NCBI GenBank assembly: GCA_002842875.1
Contig: PHEF01000037.1
Location: forward strand, 1-43,220
Direction of reading: 5' to 3'
Origin: Alphaproteobacteria bacterium HGW-Alphaproteobacteria-3
GTDB taxonomy: Bacteria; Pseudomonadota; Alphaproteobacteria; Parvibaculales; Parvibaculaceae
Length of the DNA stretch: 43,220 bases
Every line of letters starts with the position of its first letter. Positions within the stretch are counted from its first letter, which is position 1. Below, piece after piece: positions 7,977 to 16,908 of this stretch. The position numbers and the translations under genes are program-made. The notes under the pieces are model-generated. The model made no database searches. It was given only the letters and a program-made list of their open reading frames with translations, and was not told the DNA's origin.

Positions 7977-10663
7977 TCGGTTCCTCCGCAAGGACAGGCC
8001 GGTCCGCCGGTGGCAAGCCGGCGCGCAAGAAGACGGCCAAGAAATCCGGAGCGGCTTCGCGGAAGCGGCCGGCCCCGAGGGGTGATCGGAGGATGCAGCG
8101 CGTGAGAAGCTGGCTCGTCAACCCACTGAGCTATCTGCCGCCGGCAGTGAACGACTTCCTGTTGCGCCGTGTCGTGGAGGGGGCGGGCATCGCGCTGATC
8201 CTGGTTTCGGGATTTGGGCTGCTTTCGGTAATGAGCTGGTCGCTCGACGACCCAAGCTACAACAACGCGACCCCGCCGGCCCGTGCGCCGGAGAACTGGA
8301 TGGGGCTTCCCGGCGCCTATGTTGCCGATGTGCTGTTGCAGACGCTGGGGCTCGCCTCGATCCTGCTTCTGGTGCCGCCGCTTGTGTGGGGCGTGCGGGC
8401 CTTCTCCCATCGCCTGTCCTCGCACATCGTCCTGCGCGTCGCGGCCTGGCTCGCCGCAACGCTCGCAACCGCGATGCTTCTCGGCGCATTGCCGCATTTC
8501 ACCTTCTGGCCGCTGGCGCTTGGCCTTGGCGGCGTGCTCGGCAATGCGCTCGCCGCGCTCGGCCTCAGCCTCTTCGCGCCGCTGACGGGCGAGGGCGCCG
8601 CCTACGCGCTGACGGCACTCCTCGCGGCGCCGCTCACTTTCTTTCTGTCGCTTTTTGCCACCGACACCTCGCTGGCCGATCTTCGCACCGCCGTCACGCG
8701 CATCCGCACCCTGCGGCGCGCCGAGACGGAAGAGGTCGAGGAGCGCCGTTACACAGGCGCCGCGCGACCGCGCCTTCGCGCGAACGCCGGTGAGGAAACG
8801 CCGCGTCCGCGCCGGCCCGACGTCGAACCGAGCCGCCTTCGCATCCTCGTGTGGGCGGTGGGCGACCGGCTGAGCGATGCGGCCGACCGCCTGATGCGGC
8901 GGGGCGATTATGCGCCGCTGACATCCGAGGAAATCGAAGCCGCGCGCCAGGGCCGCCTCGGCGAGTTCGGCCGCCGCGTGGAAGAGGAAAGCGCGAAGGA
9001 ACGCCGGACCCGCCGGCGCGAAGCGCGCGCCGAGCAGGAGCGCGTCGAACCGGCATGGCCGGAAAAGCCCGCCCCACGCGTCAATCGCAGCACGGGCAAA
9101 TCTGCCAGGCCGTCGGCCCGTGCCGCCCGCGAGGCGCAGCCGAAATTGCCTCTCGAACCGGCGAGCGACTACCAGTTGCCGCCATTGAGCCTCCTGACGC
9201 GTCCGAAGGGAACGGGCGTGTCGGCGCAGATCACCGACGACGCGCTGCAGCAGAACGCGCGCCTGCTTGAGTCCGTGCTCGACGATTTCGGCATCCGGGG
9301 CGAGATCATTTCGGTGCGGCCCGGACCCGTGGTCACGCTCTACGAACTCGAGCCCGCACCGGGCATCAAATCGTCGCGCGTGATTTCTCTCGCCGACGAC
9401 ATCGCCCGTTCGATGAGCGCCGTCTCCGCGCGCGTCGCCGTCGTGCCGGGGCGCAACGCCATCGGCATCGAACTCCCCAACGCGCGCCGCGAAATGGTCT
9501 ATCTGCGCGAGTTGCTCGAAACGCAGGAATACGAAAATTCGAGCTCGAAGCTCACACTGGCGCTTGGCAAGAATATCGGCGGCGAGCCGGTGCTCTCCGA
9601 TCTCGCGCGCATGCCGCATCTCCTGATCGCCGGCACCACCGGCTCCGGCAAGTCGGTCGGCATCAACACGATGATCCTGTCGATCCTCTACCGGCTCTCT
9701 CCCGAGCAATGCAAGCTCATCATGATCGACCCGAAGATGCTGGAGCTTTCCGTCTATGACGGCATCCCGCATCTTCTCGCACCCGTCGTCACCGAACCCA
9801 AAAAGGCGGTCGTCGCGCTCAAATGGGTCGTGAAGGAGATGGAAGACCGCTATCGCAAGATGTCGAAAGTCGGTGTACGGAATATCGACGGCTACAACAC
9901 GCGCGTCATCGAGGCGAACGAGCGTGGCGAAGTGCTCGTCCGCACGGTGCAGACCGGGTTCGACAAGGAGACGGGCCGGGCGATCTACGAGGAAGAGGAA
10001 ATGGACCTCTCGCCCATGCCCTTCATCGTCGTCATCGTCGATGAAATGGCCGACCTCATGATGGTGGCCGGCAAGGAAATCGAGGCCGCCGTGCAACGCC
10101 TCGCGCAAATGGCGCGCGCCGCCGGCATTCACATCATCACCGCAACGCAGCGCCCGAGCGTCGACGTGATCACGGGTACGATCAAGGCAAACTTCCCGAC
10201 GCGCATTTCCTTCCAGGTGACGTCCAAGATCGATAGCCGCACCATTCTGGGCGAACAGGGCGCCGAGCAGCTTCTCGGCCAGGGCGACATGCTCTACATG
10301 GCGGGCGGCGGGCGCATTCGCCGCGTGCATGGGCCCTTCGTCGCCGACGAGGAAGTGGAGAAGGTCGTGACCTTCCTGAAGAGGCAGGGCGTGCCCGAAT
10401 ATCTCGAAGCCATCACCGCCGAGGAAGAGCAGGGCGACGACCCCTTCGCGCTCGACGGCGGCGGCGGATCCGGCGACGACCTCTACGACAAGGCTGTCGC
10501 CATCGTTGCGCGCGACAAGCGCGCCTCGACGAGCTACATCCAGCGCCGCCTCCAGATCGGGTACAACCGGGCCGCACGCCTGATCGAGCTTATGGAAGAA
10601 CAAGGCGTCGTAAGTCCGCCAAATCATCAGGGAAAGCGGGAAGTTCTCGTCGGCGATCACTGA
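7973..10663 (+). CDS. ftsK: DNA translocase FtsK
   Basis: 896 residues. FtsK couples division to chromosome segregation at the septum and activates XerCD at dif. Order: a Lys/Arg-rich N-terminus, four membrane helices (about residues 60-230), a charged low-complexity linker (about 230-400), the RecA-like motor with Walker A GTTGSGKS at 554-561 and Walker B VIVDE (D690-E691), then a C-terminal gamma winged helix (about 835-896, [14 protein letters not shown]) that reads KOPS sites. The start chosen is GTG at 7973, which overlaps the upstream stop and follows GGAGG at 7964-7968. ATG at 8093 would also give a membrane-anchored protein, but its Shine-Dalgarno sits too close. Confidence 0.96.
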   Translation: MIGSSARTGRSAGGKPARKKTAKKSGAASRKRPAPRGDRRMQRVRSWLVNPLSYLPPAVNDFLLRRVVEGAGIALILVSGFGLLSVMSWSLDDPSYNNATPPARAPENWMGLPGAYVADVLLQTLGLASILLLVPPLVWGVRAFSHRLSSHIVLRVAAWLAATLATAMLLGALPHFTFWPLALGLGGVLGNALAALGLSLFAPLTGEGAAYALTALLAAPLTFFLSLFATDTSLADLRTAVTRIRTLRRAETEEVEERRYTGAARPRLRANAGEETPRPRRPDVEPSRLRILVWAVGDRLSDAADRLMRRGDYAPLTSEEIEAARQGRLGEFGRRVEEESAKERRTRRREARAEQERVEPAWPEKPAPRVNRSTGKSARPSARAAREAQPKLPLEPASDYQLPPLSLLTRPKGTGVSAQITDDALQQNARLLESVLDDFGIRGEIISVRPGPVVTLYELEPAPGIKSSRVISLADDIARSMSAVSARVAVVPGRNAIGIELPNARREMVYLRELLETQEYENSSSKLTLALGKNIGGEPVLSDLARMPHLLIAGTTGSGKSVGINTMILSILYRLSPEQCKLIMIDPKMLELSVYDGIPHLLAPVVTEPKKAVVALKWVVKEMEDRYRKMSKVGVRNIDGYNTRVIEANERGEVLVRTVQTGFDKETGRAIYEEEEMDLSPMPFIVVIVDEMADLMMVAGKEIEAAVQRLAQMARAAGIHIITATQRPSVDVITGTIKANFPTRISFQVTSKIDSRTILGEQGAEQLLGQGDMLYMAGGGRIRRVHGPFVADEEVEKVVTFLKRQGVPEYLEAITAEEEQGDDPFALDGGGGSGDDLYDKAVAIVARDKRASTSYIQRRLQIGYNRAARLIELMEEQGVVSPPNHQGKREVLVGDH

Positions 10664-10682
10664 GGGACGGGCGTTTCCAGCG

Positions 10683-10697
10683 TTAACGCCGCGCTAA
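10683..10697. promoter_or_regulatory. CtrA-like box with one mismatch (TTAA-N7-CTAA)
   Basis: TTAA at 10683-10686 and CTAA at 10694-10697, in the short gap between ftsK and the lolA-like gene. One base off the TTAA-N7-TTAA pattern, so a weak call. The first half lies in the palindrome GCGTTAACGC. Confidence 0.25.
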
Positions 10698-10752
10698 CCG
10701 GACGCCGCCAAAAGGCCCTTTGGGGCTCCATCTTTCGCCACAAAGGGCAGCC

Positions 10753-11484
10753 ATGATTTCCCTCATGAGAAATTTGGATCACAACCACCGTTACCGGCAG
10801 CGCCTGCTGCTCGCCGCGGCTCTTGTCGGGCTTGGCCTTCTTTTCGTGGCCTTCATGACGGCAGGCGGCGGGACGGCACGGGCCGGGACGGCAGAGGACG
10901 TCACTGCGGCCGCCGCGCGGGGCGATGCGTCGCTCGGCGAGGATGACCGGCGCGCTCTTGCGGAGGCGAGCGCCTATCTTTCGTCCCTCGAGAGCCTGCA
11001 GGGCGATTTCCTGCAAGTGGGACCCGACGGGTCGGTTGCCGAAGGCAGGTTCTATCTGCGCCGCCCGGGCCGGCTGCGTTTCGAATACGCGCCACCGGAA
11101 AATCTCCTCGTTGTCGCCGACGGCACCTGGGTTGCGGTCAAGGACAGCAGCGCCGCGGCGCAGCGCTACCCGATCAGTTCGACGCCGCTGGGTCTCATCC
11201 TTGCGAATAACGTGAACCTTGAGGAAAAGGCCCGCGTGCTCAACGTCGAAGAGCAACCCGGTTCGCTCGTTATCGCGCTGGCCGACCGCTCCGGCGAGGC
11301 ACCGGGGCAGATTACGCTGATCTTCGACCGCCCCAGGATGCAGCTTCGCCAGTGGGTCGTAACCGACGTACAGGGCCTCCAGACCACGGTCGCGTTGCGC
11401 AATGTCGAGACCGGCATCCGCGCCGACAATTCGCTTTTCGTGCTGCGGGACAATCAGCGCCCGGAGATCGGCGGAAAGCGCTGA
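10753..11484 (+). CDS. lolA: Outer-membrane lipoprotein carrier LolA-like protein
   Basis: 243 residues from the ATG at 10753; an upstream ATG at 10720 has no better support. A hydrophobic N-terminal segment (about residues 17-38, ending ARA) directs export. The body matches the LolA fold: FLQVGPDGSVAEGRFYLRRP, then RLRFEYAPPENLLVVADG, and a long antiparallel-sheet region. LolA carries lipoproteins through the periplasm from LolCDE to the outer membrane. Its place directly after ftsK and upstream of an exonuclease III gene, here separated by an inserted polyamine locus, is common in alphaproteobacteria. The gap to ftsK is about 90 bases, so it may have its own promoter. Confidence 0.88.
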   Translation: MISLMRNLDHNHRYRQRLLLAAALVGLGLLFVAFMTAGGGTARAGTAEDVTAAAARGDASLGEDDRRALAEASAYLSSLESLQGDFLQVGPDGSVAEGRFYLRRPGRLRFEYAPPENLLVVADGTWVAVKDSSAAAQRYPISSTPLGLILANNVNLEEKARVLNVEEQPGSLVIALADRSGEAPGQITLIFDRPRMQLRQWVVTDVQGLQTTVALRNVETGIRADNSLFVLRDNQRPEIGGKR

Positions 11485-11596
11485 TCCAGACGGCTGGCGC
11501 CTGAGCGTTCCGTCTATTATCCTCAACAGATATCCTTTGTAACGCCGCGCCCCGTCTTGACCTTGGGCGGGGGCGGCGTGGTACTTGTGAACGAGC

Positions 11597-12481
11597 ATGA
11601 CCCGAAAAACAGCCCGGCGTCCCATCGTCGGCATTCCTTGCGACGTCAAGATGCTGGGACCGCATCCCTTTCATGCGGCCGGCGAGAAGTACATCGCTGC
11701 CGTCGATGGCTGCGCTGACTGCCAGCCCATTCTCCTGCCTGTGCCGCGCGAACCATTCGACGTCGCAAGGGACCATCTCGCCGAGCTTTTCGACCTTTGC
11801 GACGGCATCTTCCTTACCGGCTCGCACTCGAACGTGCATCCGGAGGAGTATGACGGTACGCCGCCGCGCGAGGGCGTGTTGCTCGACCGGCAGCGCGACG
11901 CGCTGACGTTGAAGCTCATTCGTGCCTGCGTGGACCGCGCCGTGCCGCTCTTTGCGGTTTGCCGCGGCTTCCAGGAACTCAATGTTGCCTATGGCGGCAC
12001 GCTGCATCAGCACATTCATGAAATTCCTTCGGAGCCCGGCTGCGAGCCCCGCCTCGATCATCGCGAAGACAAGAACGATCCTCTGGACGTTCAGTACGGC
12101 CCGGCGCATGCGGTCATGCTGGAAGAGGGCGGCATTTTCGAAAAGCTGCTCGGCACGCGGACGATCGAGGTAAATTCCCTGCACGGGCAGGGCGTGGCGC
12201 AGGTCGCGGAGGCCCTTGCGGTGCAGGGCCGGGCTCCCGACGGCACGGTGGAAGCCGCCCAGGTGCGCGGCGCCAGGGGCTTTGCGCTCGGCGTGCAATG
12301 GCACCCTGAATGGAAGTATTGGGAAAGCCCGGTATCGCAGAAGTTGTTCCGGGCTTTTGGAGACGCGGTACGCGAGGCAGCGGCCGCGAACGCGGAAAAG
12401 GAAAGAGTGGTGTCCCATGGCAATGGGCAGCGAGAAGGAAGAGACGGTCAAGAGCGCGGACGACCTGATCAAGTGGCTTAA
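11597..12481 (+). CDS. puuD: Gamma-glutamyl-gamma-aminobutyrate hydrolase (PuuD), class I glutamine amidotransferase-like
   Basis: 294 residues. PuuD hydrolyses gamma-glutamyl-GABA to GABA and glutamate in putrescine degradation. The nucleophile is C122 in the AVCRGFQELNVAYGG elbow, and the catalytic His lies in GVQWHPEW near the C-terminus. The TGSHSNV stretch is typical of the PuuD branch. The protein is longer than usual: its last 22 residues are read out of frame from the start of the downstream puuA, a 65-base overlap. The tail is low in hydrophobics and is probably not part of the fold. Coupled translation with puuA is likely. Confidence 0.9.
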   Translation: MTRKTARRPIVGIPCDVKMLGPHPFHAAGEKYIAAVDGCADCQPILLPVPREPFDVARDHLAELFDLCDGIFLTGSHSNVHPEEYDGTPPREGVLLDRQRDALTLKLIRACVDRAVPLFAVCRGFQELNVAYGGTLHQHIHEIPSEPGCEPRLDHREDKNDPLDVQYGPAHAVMLEEGGIFEKLLGTRTIEVNSLHGQGVAQVAEALAVQGRAPDGTVEAAQVRGARGFALGVQWHPEWKYWESPVSQKLFRAFGDAVREAAAANAEKERVVSHGNGQREGRDGQERGRPDQVA

Positions 12482-13799
12482 GGACCGTCGCATTACCGAA
12501 GTCGAATGCATGGTGTCGGACATGGCCGGCATCGCGCGCGGCAAGATCATCCCGACCCGGAAGTTCATCGCGGGGCTCAGCGATCGCTCCCTGAAACTGC
12601 CCGAGTCGATCTTCGGTCAGACCGTGACCGGAGATTATGTCGACAGCGACTTCCTTGGCGACATCGAGCCCGACATCATTCTCGATCCCGATCCGGCGAC
12701 GGTGCGGGTGGTACCCTGGTACGACGAGCCGACGGCGCAGATCATCTGCGATGCGAACTATCGTGACGAACGCCCGGTGCCCATCGCACCGCGCAACGTC
12801 CTCAGAAAGGTCGTGGCGCTCTTCGAGGAAAAGGGCTGGGTACCTGTCGTCGCGCCGGAAATCGAATTCTATCTGGCGGCGAAGAATATCGATCCCGATT
12901 ACCCGCTCGAACCGCCGGTCGGCGCGAACGGCCGCCAGGAGACGGCGCGCCAATCCTATGGCATCGACGCGGTGAACGAGTTCGATCCGATCTTCGAGGA
13001 CATGTACGATTTCTGCGAAGCGCAGAACCTCGACATCGACACGCTGATCCACGAGTCGGGCGCCGCGCAGGTCGAGATCAATTTCGACCATGGCGATCCG
13101 CTCGAGATTGCCGATCAGGCCTTTCTCTTCAAACGCACCATGCGCCAGGCCGCGTTGCGCCACGGTATCTACGCGACCTTCATGGCCAAGCCCTATGAGG
13201 GCGAGCCCGGCAGCGCCATGCATATCCACCAGTCGATCGTGAGCGCGGAGACGGGCGACAACCTTTTCGCAACGAAGCAGGGCAAGGACACGAAGCTGTT
13301 TCTGGGCTATATCGCCGGCCTGCAGAAATTCCTGCCCGACGCGATGGCGCTCATTGCGCCCAACGTCAATTCCTACCGCCGCATCGTTCGCGATCACGCC
13401 GCCCCCATCAACACGCATTGGGGCCACGAGAACCGCACAGTGGGCCTGCGCGTGCCCGAAGCGAAGCGTCAGGGCCGGCGTGTGGAAAACCGCGTACCGG
13501 GCGCCGATGCGAACCCCTATCTCGCCATCGCAACCTCGCTTGCCTGCGGTTATATCGGCATGGTGAACGACCTGAAGCCGACCAAGGAGATGACGGGCAA
13601 CGCCTATGACAGCAAACGCTACGCGCTGCCACGCCACCTGCTCGACGCGCTCGACAATCTGCGCACCGCGTCCGAACTGAAGGAAGTGCTCGGCGCCGAT
13701 TTCGTCACCCTCTACATGGACGTGAAACTGACCGAGCACGAAGCCTATCAGCAAGTGATCTCCGCCTGGGAACGCGAGCACCTGCTGCTGAACGTGTGA
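12417..13799 (+). CDS. puuA: Gamma-glutamylputrescine synthetase-like glutamine synthetase family protein
   Basis: 460 residues from the ATG at 12417 (GGAAAGAG at 12399-12406 as ribosome binding site; a second ATG at 12423 is possible). It is a GS-fold ATP-dependent ligase: N-terminal beta-grasp domain (about 1-120), then the catalytic barrel with PEIEFYL, the GSAMHIHQS metal-site motif, NSYRRI and the HWGHENRTVGLRVP ATP/arginine segment. Context with puuD and spuC argues for glutamylation of putrescine or a related polyamine rather than ammonia assimilation. The gene overlaps puuD by 65 bases. The substrate is inferred from neighbours. Confidence 0.9.
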   Translation: MAMGSEKEETVKSADDLIKWLKDRRITEVECMVSDMAGIARGKIIPTRKFIAGLSDRSLKLPESIFGQTVTGDYVDSDFLGDIEPDIILDPDPATVRVVPWYDEPTAQIICDANYRDERPVPIAPRNVLRKVVALFEEKGWVPVVAPEIEFYLAAKNIDPDYPLEPPVGANGRQETARQSYGIDAVNEFDPIFEDMYDFCEAQNLDIDTLIHESGAAQVEINFDHGDPLEIADQAFLFKRTMRQAALRHGIYATFMAKPYEGEPGSAMHIHQSIVSAETGDNLFATKQGKDTKLFLGYIAGLQKFLPDAMALIAPNVNSYRRIVRDHAAPINTHWGHENRTVGLRVPEAKRQGRRVENRVPGADANPYLAIATSLACGYIGMVNDLKPTKEMTGNAYDSKRYALPRHLLDALDNLRTASELKEVLGADFVTLYMDVKLTEHEAYQQVISAWEREHLLLNV

Positions 13800-13805
13800 G
13801 AGAGG

Positions 13806-13852
13806 GCCGCACCGGCACGCGGCCAGCGCGTCTGGCCTGGCACCGGTGCGGC
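13806..13852 (+). terminator. Large nested hairpin after puuA
   Basis: The outer stem GCCGCACCGG (13806-13815) pairs perfectly with CCGGTGCGGC (13843-13852), and an inner GGCCAG/CTGGCC stem lies in the loop. No T-run follows, so this may be a processing or stabilising structure rather than a classic terminator. Confidence 0.55.
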
Positions 13853-13993
13853 GCCATTTGCATTCGATCGCCGTCGGCAAGATCCGCCGTTCAAGGCCAC
13901 CACACAAGACTGTGAGTTTGCCGTCCGCCCGGCCCGTGGCAGGGTTCCGCGAACCCGACTTCCCGCTCCGAATGCGGCCGACCGAGGCGCGAC

Positions 13994-14755
13994 ATGAACG
14001 ACGATGCAATCACGCTCTATAGCTACGAATTCTCCCCTTACGCCGCCAAGGTCCGATGCTTCCTCGGCCTGAAGCGGCTCGACTACCGGACGCACTACGT
14101 CAACCCTCTCAAGGCCCGCGCGGAATTGCCCATTGGCCATCAGGTGCCGGTGCTGACGATCGGCGGCGAGGCGCGCAACGATTCGACCCCGATCGGCCTT
14201 TGGCTGGACGAGCGCTTCCCCGAGCGGCCGCTGCTGCCCGAAGCCGGACCCGAGCGCGAGCTGCTTCTCGAACTGGACAGGCAAGTCACAAGCCGCTTCA
14301 TTCCCCTTTCGTTCCGCTTGCTGATCGCTTTCGGCGAACCGCTGGGTGTCCGTTGGCGCAACCGCAAGCTCGGCGCGCGCGCCGCCGACCGGACGACGCC
14401 CGGCGGGTACCCCCTGCGCTGGCTTCATCCCCTCATGGTATCGCGCATCGGCTTCATCCGCAGGCAGATCGAGGCAACCGACCCTGTACGCTCGAATGGC
14501 GGCCTTCTCGACGACGCCGCCGCGGACATCCTCGTCTGGCTGCAGGGCGGCGCGTTCATGGGCGGGCGAGACCTGCCATCCCTGCCCGACCTCTCCGCCT
14601 TCGCGGTGCTTTCGCTTCCCTATCTTGCGGGCTATGCGGGTGCCGACGGGATCGAGCGCCATCCGGCCCTGATGGACTGGTTTGCGCGGGTCCGGGCTCA
14701 TCTGCCCCCTGACGCCGTCACCCGCAGCGATCTTGCCGAACGCGGCTGGCCATGA
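13994..14755 (+). CDS. Glutathione S-transferase family protein
   Basis: 253 residues. The N-terminal thioredoxin-like GST domain (about 1-80) begins ITLYSYEFSPYAAKVR, where the SPY segment is the usual active-site region, and includes the cis-Pro motif (HQVPVLTI) and the DSTPIGLWLDERF stretch that binds the gamma-glutamyl end of glutathione. The C-terminal helical domain (about 90-250) is less conserved and unusually long. It lies between puuA and spuC, but about 195 bases from puuA, so a shared operon is not certain. Substrate unknown; a role in polyamine breakdown cannot be shown. Confidence 0.85.
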   Translation: MNDDAITLYSYEFSPYAAKVRCFLGLKRLDYRTHYVNPLKARAELPIGHQVPVLTIGGEARNDSTPIGLWLDERFPERPLLPEAGPERELLLELDRQVTSRFIPLSFRLLIAFGEPLGVRWRNRKLGARAADRTTPGGYPLRWLHPLMVSRIGFIRRQIEATDPVRSNGGLLDDAAADILVWLQGGAFMGGRDLPSLPDLSAFAVLSLPYLAGYAGADGIERHPALMDWFARVRAHLPPDAVTRSDLAERGWP

Positions 14756-14876
14756 TCGTGCGCCCTGCAAGGCCGTGAACCCGCAGGTTAAAAACCTCCA
14801 ACGCACCCGATGAGCGGGCCGGAAGCCGAATGTTGCAGGCATTCCGGCGGGCTGGCATTGGCGGCCGCGTTCCGCC

Positions 14877-14882
14877 TATAAT
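14877..14882 (+). promoter_or_regulatory. TATAAT -10 element
   Basis: A perfect -10 hexamer with no convincing -35. Transcription would begin near 14889, which is also the A of an ATG. It could drive a leaderless small ORF or the spuC gene downstream. Confidence 0.35.
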
Positions 14883-14888
14883 TACGCC

Positions 14889-14981
14889 ATGACCAGCGAT
14901 GCCTTCACGCCTGCCGCAAGGATGCGCCTCGCCAAGCGCGAGTTGCTGATCCTCTGCGCCCGCATCGGCTACAATCCCTAG
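14889..14981 (+). CDS. Possible small protein (30 aa), leaderless candidate
   Basis: ATG at 14889 to TAG at 14979-14981, giving MTSDAFTPAARMRLAKREL followed by LILCARIGYNP. It is basic and partly hydrophobic. The predicted transcription start from the TATAAT at 14877 falls on or beside the ATG. No family was recognised, and it could be chance; it might also be an upstream ORF regulating spuC. Confidence 0.25.
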   Translation: MTSDAFTPAARMRLAKRELLILCARIGYNP

Positions 14982-15052
14982 ACGCCGCTCCCGCGCGCGC
15001 CTGGATGCGCCGCGCCCTTCCGCCTTTTTCATTCGGAACCGGAGCACGCGAA

Positions 15053-16435
15053 ATGTCGCAATCGACCGCTATTTCAAATCAGACCAAGCGCTGGCAGGAG
15101 ATGGATGCCGCCCATCACCTCCACCCCTTCACCACGCACAAGGACCTCGCGCAAAAGGGCGCGCGGGTCATCACCCACGCCGAGGGCGTCTATCTCTACG
15201 ACTCGGAGGGCAACCGCCTGATCGACGGGATGGCGGGCCTGTGGTGTGTGCAGGTCGGCTATGGCCGCGAGGAACTCGCCCAGGCCGGCTACAAGGCACT
15301 GAAGGAACTCTCCTACTACAACAGCTTCTTCCAGACGACGAACCCCTATGTCGCCGAACTTTCGCAGAAACTCTCGGAAGTCAGCCCGAAGGGGATCGAC
15401 CGTTTCTTCTTTGCCAATTCAGGCTCGGAAGGAAACGACAGCGCGGTGAAGATCATCCGCTATTTCTGGAACCTTCAGGGAAAGCCGAACAAAAAGGCCT
15501 TCATTGCCCGCAAGAAAGCCTATCACGGGGTCACCATGGTCGCGGCCTCGTTGTCTGGCCTGACCCACATGCATCCGCAAGCCGACCTGCCGCTGCCCGG
15601 CTTCCACCATGTCGATTGTCCCGACTGGTTCGCCGAGGGCGGCGACATGACGCCCGAGGCGTATGGATTCAAGACCGCACAAAGCCTCGAGGAAAAGATC
15701 CTCGAACTGGGCGCGGACAATGTGGCGGCTTTCGTTGCCGAACCGATCCAGGGCGCGGGCGGCCTCATCATTCCGCCAAAGGGCTACTGGGAAGAAATTC
15801 AGCGCATCTGCCGCAAATACGACGTACTGCTTCATGTCGATGAAGTGATCTGCGGCTTCGGCCGCACGGGCAACTGGTTCGGATCGGACACGTTCGGCAT
15901 CGAACCCGACATGATCAACATGGCCAAGGGACTCTCGTCGGGCTATCAGCCGATCGCCGCCGTAGGTCTCGGCAAGCGCGTCGGCGACGCCGTCTTCAAT
16001 TCCGACAACGAGTGGTCGCACGGCTTCACCTATTCGGGCCATCCGGTCGCGGCAGCCGTCGCGCTCGCCAATCTCGAGCTCATGCAGAAGGAGAAGCTCG
16101 TCGAGAAGGCGGGCGGCGCCACCGGCAACTATTTCCAGAAGAAGCTTGCCGAACTTGGCGACCACCCGCTCGTCGGCGGGACCCGTGGCGTCGGGGTCAT
16201 CGGCGCGATCGAGCTCGTGAAGGACAAGAAGACACGCCAGAAGTTCGACAACACGCTCGATGCCGGCACGCGCTGCCGGAACCACTGCTTCTCGAACGGC
16301 CTCGTCATGCGGGCGATCGGCGACACCATGGTTCTGAGCCCGCCATTGACGATCACCGAGAGCGAAATGGACGAGCTCTTCTCCCTCGCCCGCCGCTGCA
16401 TCGACCTCACGGCAAGGGACCTGGGCGTGAGCTGA
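15053..16435 (+). CDS. spuC: Class III aminotransferase, putrescine-pyruvate aminotransferase-like (SpuC)
   Basis: 460 residues from the ATG at 15053, after GGAGC near 15041; an upstream in-frame ATG at 15005 would add residues without homology. It is a PLP class III omega-aminotransferase with PLP lysine K292 in NMAKGLSSGYQP, preceded by HVDEVICGFGRTG, with SGSEGNDSAVK (phosphate-binding region) and WSHGFTYSGHPVA. The opening TKRWQEMDAAHHLHPFT is typical of the SpuC/omega-transaminase group that converts putrescine plus pyruvate to 4-aminobutanal and alanine. With puuA and puuD it gives the locus two alternative entry routes into polyamine catabolism; no puuB or puuC is present here. Confidence 0.88.
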   Translation: MSQSTAISNQTKRWQEMDAAHHLHPFTTHKDLAQKGARVITHAEGVYLYDSEGNRLIDGMAGLWCVQVGYGREELAQAGYKALKELSYYNSFFQTTNPYVAELSQKLSEVSPKGIDRFFFANSGSEGNDSAVKIIRYFWNLQGKPNKKAFIARKKAYHGVTMVAASLSGLTHMHPQADLPLPGFHHVDCPDWFAEGGDMTPEAYGFKTAQSLEEKILELGADNVAAFVAEPIQGAGGLIIPPKGYWEEIQRICRKYDVLLHVDEVICGFGRTGNWFGSDTFGIEPDMINMAKGLSSGYQPIAAVGLGKRVGDAVFNSDNEWSHGFTYSGHPVAAAVALANLELMQKEKLVEKAGGATGNYFQKKLAELGDHPLVGGTRGVGVIGAIELVKDKKTRQKFDNTLDAGTRCRNHCFSNGLVMRAIGDTMVLSPPLTITESEMDELFSLARRCIDLTARDLGVS

Positions 16436-16544
16436 GCCGGGCGGGCGCCTTGCGGTGGTTTGTCGCAGCAGGCGCCCCTCCTCCACCCGGTCATCTCCAA
16501 GCCAATGATTTTCCTCGGTTTTTGGCGAAAAGCGGCAGCGTTAA

Positions 16545-16565
16545 TTTACAATTCAAGATTGTAAA
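16545..16565. promoter_or_regulatory. Perfect inverted repeat TTTACAAT-N5-ATTGTAAA
   Basis: Two 8-base arms flank TCAAG in an AT-rich island. The length and symmetry suit a dimeric regulator such as a GntR- or LuxR-type protein, but no partner is identified and no T-run follows for termination. Confidence 0.35.
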
Positions 16566-16750
16566 CAGAGCGTATTGAAGCCGGGATAAGTCAGACCTAT
16601 CTACTTGGGCATGAGGGCCGAGCGTGAAGCTGCCCGGGTGACCTGCCCCCCGCTCACCCATGGCAGTGCTTGAGCCCCCTTACGGCGCCGGTCTTTCCCC
16701 TCCCGGCGCCACGCGCAAGACGCGCGGTTGCGCCTCGCCTCCCCCCGGCG

Positions 16751-16849
16751 GGGCGCAACTTTTTTGCGCCCCGCCATCTTTGGAATAAAGGACGGGGGCG
16801 CAACTTTTTTGCGCCCCGCCATCTTTGGAATAAAGGACGGGGGCGCAAC
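16751..16849. repeat. 45-base tandem repeat, two copies plus nine bases
   Basis: Units start at 16751, 16796 and (partial) 16841. Each contains the hairpin GGGCGCAA-CTTTT-TTGCGCCC followed by CGCCATCTTTGGAATAAAG. The two full copies appear identical, suggesting recent duplication of a small palindromic element. Confidence 0.88.
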
Positions 16850-16908
16850 CAAACGACTAAGCTCACCCTCCCTTTCACGCCCCCGCAAATACGCGAGCCC
16901 GGAACGCG

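Larger units (their letters stand above)
16436..16908. other. Non-coding stretch after spuC with inverted and tandem repeats
   Basis: 473 bases with no supported gene. It holds a 21-base palindrome at 16545-16565, a hairpin GGCGCCGG/CCGGCGCC at 16684-16710, and the 45-base tandem repeat at 16751-16849. The part at 16500-16600 is clearly AT-richer than the rest of the window. Confidence 0.65.

Noticed and set aside
7901..10660. 919-codon open frame antisense to ftsK
   Set aside because: Arg/His/Asp/Gly-biased shadow product without domains; ftsK on the other strand is unmistakable.
16751..16849. CRISPR array
   Set aside because: The copies are directly adjacent with no unique spacers, and no cas gene is present.
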